From the NCBI GenBank assembly GCA_047125605.1, contig CP138932.1, forward strand, positions 2,170,001-2,234,000: a stretch of DNA of 64,000 nt. Direction: 5' to 3'. Of the stretch, positions 59,953 through 64,000 are shown in pieces. Made by a program: the position numbers and the translations under genes. The notes under the pieces are model-generated. The model made no database searches, was not told the DNA's origin, and worked only from the letters and a program-made list of their open reading frames with translations. The number at the start of each line of letters is the position of its first letter. The first letter of the stretch is position 1. Source of the stretch: JAKVBK01 sp022447275 (lineage in GTDB: Bacteria > Pseudomonadota > Alphaproteobacteria > Rhodobacterales > Rhodobacteraceae).

Positions 59953-61530
59953 TTAGTCGTCAAATAGATTCGGCGTGCGGGCCAATTGCAACGCCTGTTC
60001 GCCGCTGAGCCCAAAGAAACTGGCCAGGGTACGGGCGATCTGTTCATCTGTGCTGGTCTGGGAAATGCTATGAAAGCCCGGCCAATTCGCATCATTGATG
60101 CGATCGCTCTCCGAGCCAATGTCTTGGCGTATTGTGGGCAAGAGCTGCCCCATGATTTCCTCGCCGGTTTCTTTGCCGGCCAGACCATTGCGATTGGCAT
60201 GACCCACCAGATAGGCATCGGAGAAAAGGCTATTGATCTCTAACAGCCGTGTCGTGCAGCGATCGGCATAGAAATCCTCGATCAAATCGAAGTCAGACGG
60301 GTCCACGCAGATCACCAAACGGTCTTGCCCATGATACTCGAACAGCAGGCGCACCAACGCTCGCCTGTGGCGTGAACGCTTCTCAAGGCCCTGCTCAATC
60401 CCCCCCAAATCGGGCAAGGGGGTCGATGCCTCGCTGAACATGAACTCTACACAGGGCAGGTCGCTGATCGTGTTAAGTTCGGCCAAAAGCCGCTTGGCCA
60501 CATGCCACTTCTTGGACACGATCAGCATCAAATCCCGGTCCCGCCCGATTGAGGCTTCGGTTTCCCAGAAACGCGGCGCCGCACGCAGCCCTACGCGACC
60601 CCGCGTTGTCACGTACTCAAAAAGCTTACGGCCTTCGTTCACTATTGGGAACGAAAGCCCCTGCCTGAGATACAAACCTGCCAAACGTGCACGCAATTCC
60701 TTGGCTTCCGGGCTGATTTTGCGGGCAAACAGGTAATCCTGGCACAGCAGCATATCATGGTGATCGTCGTGAAACACGACGGGCATGCCATAGTCGGTGA
60801 ACAGCAAGAACGTGAGCGTCCTCGACTGGATTTCGGTTTCGGGCACAAGATGGCGTACGAGCGTCTGGAAAAACGTCTCGTCCGGTATCCAAGTGGTTGC
60901 AAAGAAGCGCATCACATCTGGCCGAGCATCGCAAAAGGCCAGCACCTTATCGATTGTGCTCCGTCTTAGACACCACCATTGGCTGCCAATCATCATCTGC
61001 AGATCTTTGGGAATAGGCCGCTTCAGCCCCAACCGCTCCTGCATCTTGTAGCTGGCATAAAATCGCTGAGGCTGTGTGCGCTCGTTGAAGAAATGGCGAT
61101 AAATCAACCGCTCTTCCTTCATCCCAGTTTTGATCCAGTTACTCTCAAAATAGTCAAAGCTTTCGATCCAGTCGCAATCATGGGCATCAAGATAGGCATG
61201 GGCGTATTCGGCCGTTTTGATTGCAAAGCAATCGCCCGAAAGCATGTAGAAATGGGTGGCATCCTCAAAGGTCGCATGGGCGGAGCGGAGCGCACAGAGC
61301 GAGGCCTTTACCAGTGACCACTCCCCCCAGCCGCAGCGGACCCGCGGCTCTGCCAGCACGATCCCAGCAATGTCGCGCACACCCTCGCGCAGGGCGTCCC
61401 ATTCAGTCTGCGGTGCGTTGGCATCAAAATGGATCGCAACATAGTCGCCAGCGGAGGCCAGCGCTTCAGCCTGTGCGATGATTGCATCGGGGTCTTTGTG
61501 ACACAGCAGTATATAGGCGATTTTTGACAC
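59953..61530 (-). CDS. GT14 (core-2/beta-1,6-GlcNAc-transferase-like) glycosyltransferase
   Basis: 525 residues from a GTG at 61530 (VSKIAYILLCHKDP). An in-frame ATG at 61590 is an alternative; neither has a strong ribosome site. Branch-type GT14 signatures: HFYMLSGDCFAIKTAEYAHA, GSQWWCLRRSTIDKVLAF, WIPDETFFQTLVRH. The C-terminal 170 residues (from about 360) are a second region of unknown role. No membrane helix, unlike animal enzymes. It probably branches a cell-surface glycan. Adjacent to a divergent sulfotransferase. Confidence 0.82.
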   Translation of the reverse strand: MSKIAYILLCHKDPDAIIAQAEALASAGDYVAIHFDANAPQTEWDALREGVRDIAGIVLAEPRVRCGWGEWSLVKASLCALRSAHATFEDATHFYMLSGDCFAIKTAEYAHAYLDAHDCDWIESFDYFESNWIKTGMKEERLIYRHFFNERTQPQRFYASYKMQERLGLKRPIPKDLQMMIGSQWWCLRRSTIDKVLAFCDARPDVMRFFATTWIPDETFFQTLVRHLVPETEIQSRTLTFLLFTDYGMPVVFHDDHHDMLLCQDYLFARKISPEAKELRARLAGLYLRQGLSFPIVNEGRKLFEYVTTRGRVGLRAAPRFWETEASIGRDRDLMLIVSKKWHVAKRLLAELNTISDLPCVEFMFSEASTPLPDLGGIEQGLEKRSRHRRALVRLLFEYHGQDRLVICVDPSDFDLIEDFYADRCTTRLLEINSLFSDAYLVGHANRNGLAGKETGEEIMGQLLPTIRQDIGSESDRINDANWPGFHSISQTSTDEQIARTLASFFGLSGEQALQLARTPNLFDD

Positions 61531-61700
61531 GTTGGGCGGTCCGAGCCTGAGGGGCAAGTGCTGAAACAGCGGCACAAGGGCCACGTACATTCGTCATAGC
61601 CCGAACAGTCATTGTAAAGACACAATCTTAATGCTCTTTTGCAAATCAAGGGGTCAGTAAGTGCCGAATTGGCATATGCCAAGTGGAGGTATCGTCGGCA

Positions 61701-62519
61701 ATGGGATTTCCAGGAACCTGGATGACCGAGTCAGAAAGCGTCGTGTATCGGGTCGTGCCGAAATGCGCGTGTTCGACGATTGGTCAGATTATGTACTACT
61801 CTGACAATGGCCAGTTCTTTGACGGCGACATTCATGATGCCGATCAAGGGATGCACAAATGGGCATTGGAGCCAAGCCAGGGGCCTATAACCCGCAACGT
61901 GGAACAACAGCGTTCCTTCGCATTCACATGTGTGCGCAACCCCTATACCCGCATTCTGTCGAGTTTCTTCGACAAGATCTGTGGCATCCAGCGCAATGGT
62001 CAGCGCTACCGGGGCAATCTCGTGCCCATGCTGACCCAACGCTACGGCGTTGAAGTCGGAGACCCCGAGACCGGCTTCGAGTTTGACCAGATCAAGAGTT
62101 TCCGTAGGTTTCTGCTGTTTGCCCGTGACACGATCCGCTGGCGCCGCCCAATGGACCCTGACATTCACTGGTCAGCCACCTCATCACACGTGTCTACCTT
62201 CATCAGCAATGGCGGGCGGTATAACAAGATCCTCTGGACAGAGCATTTCAACGAAGGGATGCAATCCGTTCTGGATTCCATTGAAACGCCGCACAAGGTT
62301 GAACTTTCCAAGATACCGCGCTTCAACGAAAGCGAGGGACATGGACCAAAACGCGCTCACCCCGTTGAAGACTATTTCGACGATCTGTCGATGCATCTGG
62401 TCTATGAAATCTACAAGCGAGACTTCAGACTTTTTCGATATGACTTTGAAAACCCCGCCAACAAGATGCCCGTGGGCGAGATCGATCTGGACGAGGTGCA
62501 TGTAAAACTGGCTGGCTAA
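61701..62519 (+). CDS. Sulfotransferase family 2 (carbohydrate sulfotransferase-like)
   Basis: 272 residues from MGFPGTWMTES with GGAGGT ten bases upstream (a GTG at 61683 is possible). 5'-phosphosulfate-binding loop VPKCACSTIG and 3'-phosphate motif CVRNPYTRILSSFFDK, the PAPS site of this family. It transfers sulfate from PAPS to a sugar hydroxyl. It is divergent from the GT14 gene with 170 bases between starts, which suggests sulfation of the branched glycan. The C-terminal part is hydrophilic. No signal peptide. Confidence 0.85.
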   Translation: MGFPGTWMTESESVVYRVVPKCACSTIGQIMYYSDNGQFFDGDIHDADQGMHKWALEPSQGPITRNVEQQRSFAFTCVRNPYTRILSSFFDKICGIQRNGQRYRGNLVPMLTQRYGVEVGDPETGFEFDQIKSFRRFLLFARDTIRWRRPMDPDIHWSATSSHVSTFISNGGRYNKILWTEHFNEGMQSVLDSIETPHKVELSKIPRFNESEGHGPKRAHPVEDYFDDLSMHLVYEIYKRDFRLFRYDFENPANKMPVGEIDLDEVHVKLAG

Positions 62520-62534
62520 GCCGGGTGCAGCCAA

Positions 62535-63911
62535 TCAGCAATTCGGGACATTTACAGCGAGACCACCGAGACTGGTTTCCTTGTATTTCTCGGACATGTC
62601 AGCCCCGGTCTGCCGCATCGTCTCGATGCAGGCATCAAGCGGGACAAGATGCGTGCCATCACCACGCAGAGCAATCGAAGCCGCAGCAACCGCCTTGATC
62701 GCACCAAGGCCATTGCGCTCGATGCAGGGCACCTGAACCAAGCCGCGGATCGGGTCGCATGTCATGCCAAGATGGTGTTCCAGCGCAATCTCAGCCGCGT
62801 TTTCCACCTGCTCCGGTGTGGCGCCCATCAAGGCCGCAAACCCGGCCGCCGCCATCGCAGAGGCAGAGCCCACCTCGGCCTGACAGCCCGCCTCAGCCCC
62901 GCTGATTGAAGCATTGTGCTTGACCAAGCCTCCAATGGCTGCGGCTGTCAAGAAGTAGTCTTCAACCCTGTCCGCGCGGGCACCCGGCACATGATCCAAC
63001 CAATAGCGCAGCACAGCGGGCACAACACCTGCCGCCCCATTTGTCGGCGCGGTGACCACCTGGCCACCCCCGGCATTTTCCTCATTCACCGCCATCGCAT
63101 AGACCGATATCCAGTCATTCACCTGGTGGGGCGGTGGCATGTTGCTGCCCCGCTCCGCCAGAAGCGCTGCATGGATCGCCGGCGCGCGCCGGCGCACTTC
63201 AAGGCCGCCGGGCAGCGTGCTCTGTGTGCTGTGCAAGCCGCGATCAATGCAGTCCGACATCACTTCCCAAACCCGGGCCACCCCGCGTGACAGGTGCGGG
63301 CGTCCAATACGGGTCACCTCGTTATGGCGCTTCATCTCGGCAATGGAGCATCCGGACCGTTGGGCCATCTCCAGCATCTGTGCAGCGGTGTGGAACGGAA
63401 ACGGGATTTCGGGGCCAGTGTCGATCTCTTCACCGGCTGCAAGTTCCTCCTCGGTGCGCACGAACCCGCCCCCGATCGAGTAGTATGTCTGGCTGTCGAT
63501 CACATCGCCCTGTGCATCAGTGGCCATCAGGATCATGGCATTGGGATGGCCCGCCAACGGCCTGTCATAATCAAAGATCAGGTCTGTCTCGGGATCAAAG
63601 GACAAGGCGCCCAGCCCCGCGGGGGACACGGTTCTGGAGGCGGCAATGCGCGCAAGATGCGCTTCTGCCACCTGCGCATCATAGGTCTGTGGATCCATGC
63701 CCGCGAGGCCCAGAATGACAGCCCGGTCCGTGGCATGGCCAACACCTGTAAACGCCAGCGAACCGTGCAGAGAGGCCCGCAGCCCATGGGCTTTGAAGGG
63801 CGAGGCACGCAGACGATCAAGAAACCGTGCAGCCGCAACCATCGGCCCAATCGTGTGGGAGGACGAGGGGCCGATCCCCACCTTGAACACATCCAACACA
63901 GACAGAAACAT
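62535..63911 (-). CDS. sdaA: L-Serine ammonia-lyase (Fe-S)
   Basis: 458 residues from the ATG at 63911; GGGAG upstream (a GTG at 63914 is possible). Single-chain SdaA: beta domain starting VLDVFKVGIGPSSSHTIGPM and the alpha domain with the three Cys for the 4Fe-4S cluster in AGCQAEVG, TCDPIRG and VPCIERN. It deaminates serine to pyruvate. Convergent with the sulfotransferase gene; 15 bases between the stop codons. Confidence 0.95.
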   Translation of the reverse strand: MFLSVLDVFKVGIGPSSSHTIGPMVAAARFLDRLRASPFKAHGLRASLHGSLAFTGVGHATDRAVILGLAGMDPQTYDAQVAEAHLARIAASRTVSPAGLGALSFDPETDLIFDYDRPLAGHPNAMILMATDAQGDVIDSQTYYSIGGGFVRTEEELAAGEEIDTGPEIPFPFHTAAQMLEMAQRSGCSIAEMKRHNEVTRIGRPHLSRGVARVWEVMSDCIDRGLHSTQSTLPGGLEVRRRAPAIHAALLAERGSNMPPPHQVNDWISVYAMAVNEENAGGGQVVTAPTNGAAGVVPAVLRYWLDHVPGARADRVEDYFLTAAAIGGLVKHNASISGAEAGCQAEVGSASAMAAAGFAALMGATPEQVENAAEIALEHHLGMTCDPIRGLVQVPCIERNGLGAIKAVAAASIALRGDGTHLVPLDACIETMRQTGADMSEKYKETSLGGLAVNVPNC

Positions 63912-64000
63912 CACGGTCTCCCAAGCCAGGCACTTTGGCCCTGTGTGGCGGGAGTTTGCGCATTTGCCCCGCTGAAATACGACATCCTGCCCCGCAGGAC

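Noticed and set aside
1..64000. CRISPR array, prophage or integrase-bearing island
   Set aside because: No regularly spaced direct repeats, cas genes, phage structural genes or integrases were seen; the tRNA-Met at 38673 is not followed by an integrase or a duplicated 3' end.

Overview
The window is GC-rich DNA from an alphaproteobacterium, almost certainly Rhodobacterales (Roseobacter group). The evidence is a complete beta-hydroxyaspartate cycle operon, a VPLPA-CTERM-like sorting tail, a Hint-domain protein of the roseobacter type, an irr/fabA divergent pair, selD fused to a flavoprotein, and a GT14-plus-sulfotransferase pair. No phage, plasmid or CRISPR locus is visible. The one clear mobile signature is a small inverted-repeat cassette near the left end.

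Layout. 1-3.7 kb: 3' part of gap, a secreted VPLPA-CTERM-like protein behind two tandem palindromes, a Hint-domain gene inside a 1.5 kb inverted-repeat element with flanking direct repeats, and a small membrane protein. 3.9-9.4 kb: bhcABCD (minus) and the divergent IclR regulator bhcR, which turn glyoxylate plus glycine into oxaloacetate. 10-17 kb: pgeF, a MidA/NDUFAF7-type methyltransferase and lgt (minus), ubiK, a YbjN-like gene, then proC, csaA, a 2-hydroxyacid dehydrogenase and tdk. 17-25.7 kb: a KAS III-like gene, carB, irr, and fabA, a small membrane gene, fabB and fabI. 25.8-30.1 kb: an uncharacterised ynjFBCD-type ABC system. 30.2-33.5 kb: a three-gene operon with a metal-ligand-poor M19 dipeptidase homologue and two proteins of unknown function. 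33.7-38.5 kb: periplasmic lysozyme-inhibitor-like and other small genes, a tandem SpoIIAA-like protein, and a LuxR-type regulator fused to an alpha/beta hydrolase fold that appears to have lost its catalytic triad. 38.7-44.9 kb: tRNA-Met, a PNPOx-like protein, a membrane-fused hydrolase, the selenophosphate/selenouridine genes selD and mnmH, and a RidA protein.

45.1-53.9 kb is the least explained and most interesting block. It holds an NMT1/THI5-type ABC importer, a cytosine-deaminase-like amidohydrolase, an FAD-linked oxidase, two flavodoxin-fold NAD(P)H oxidoreductases, a 2-oxoglutarate/Fe(II) dioxygenase and a creatininase-family hydrolase, mostly with overlapping stops and starts. It looks like an uptake and degradation pathway for a small nitrogen heterocycle, probably pyrimidine-like. 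The substrate cannot be read from sequence.

54-64 kb: ybbA/ybbP with divergent tesA, a GlcD-like dehydrogenase, a HIT protein, a core-2-type GlcNAc transferase next to a carbohydrate sulfotransferase, and sdaA.

All assignments come from reading motifs and context. No database search was run.
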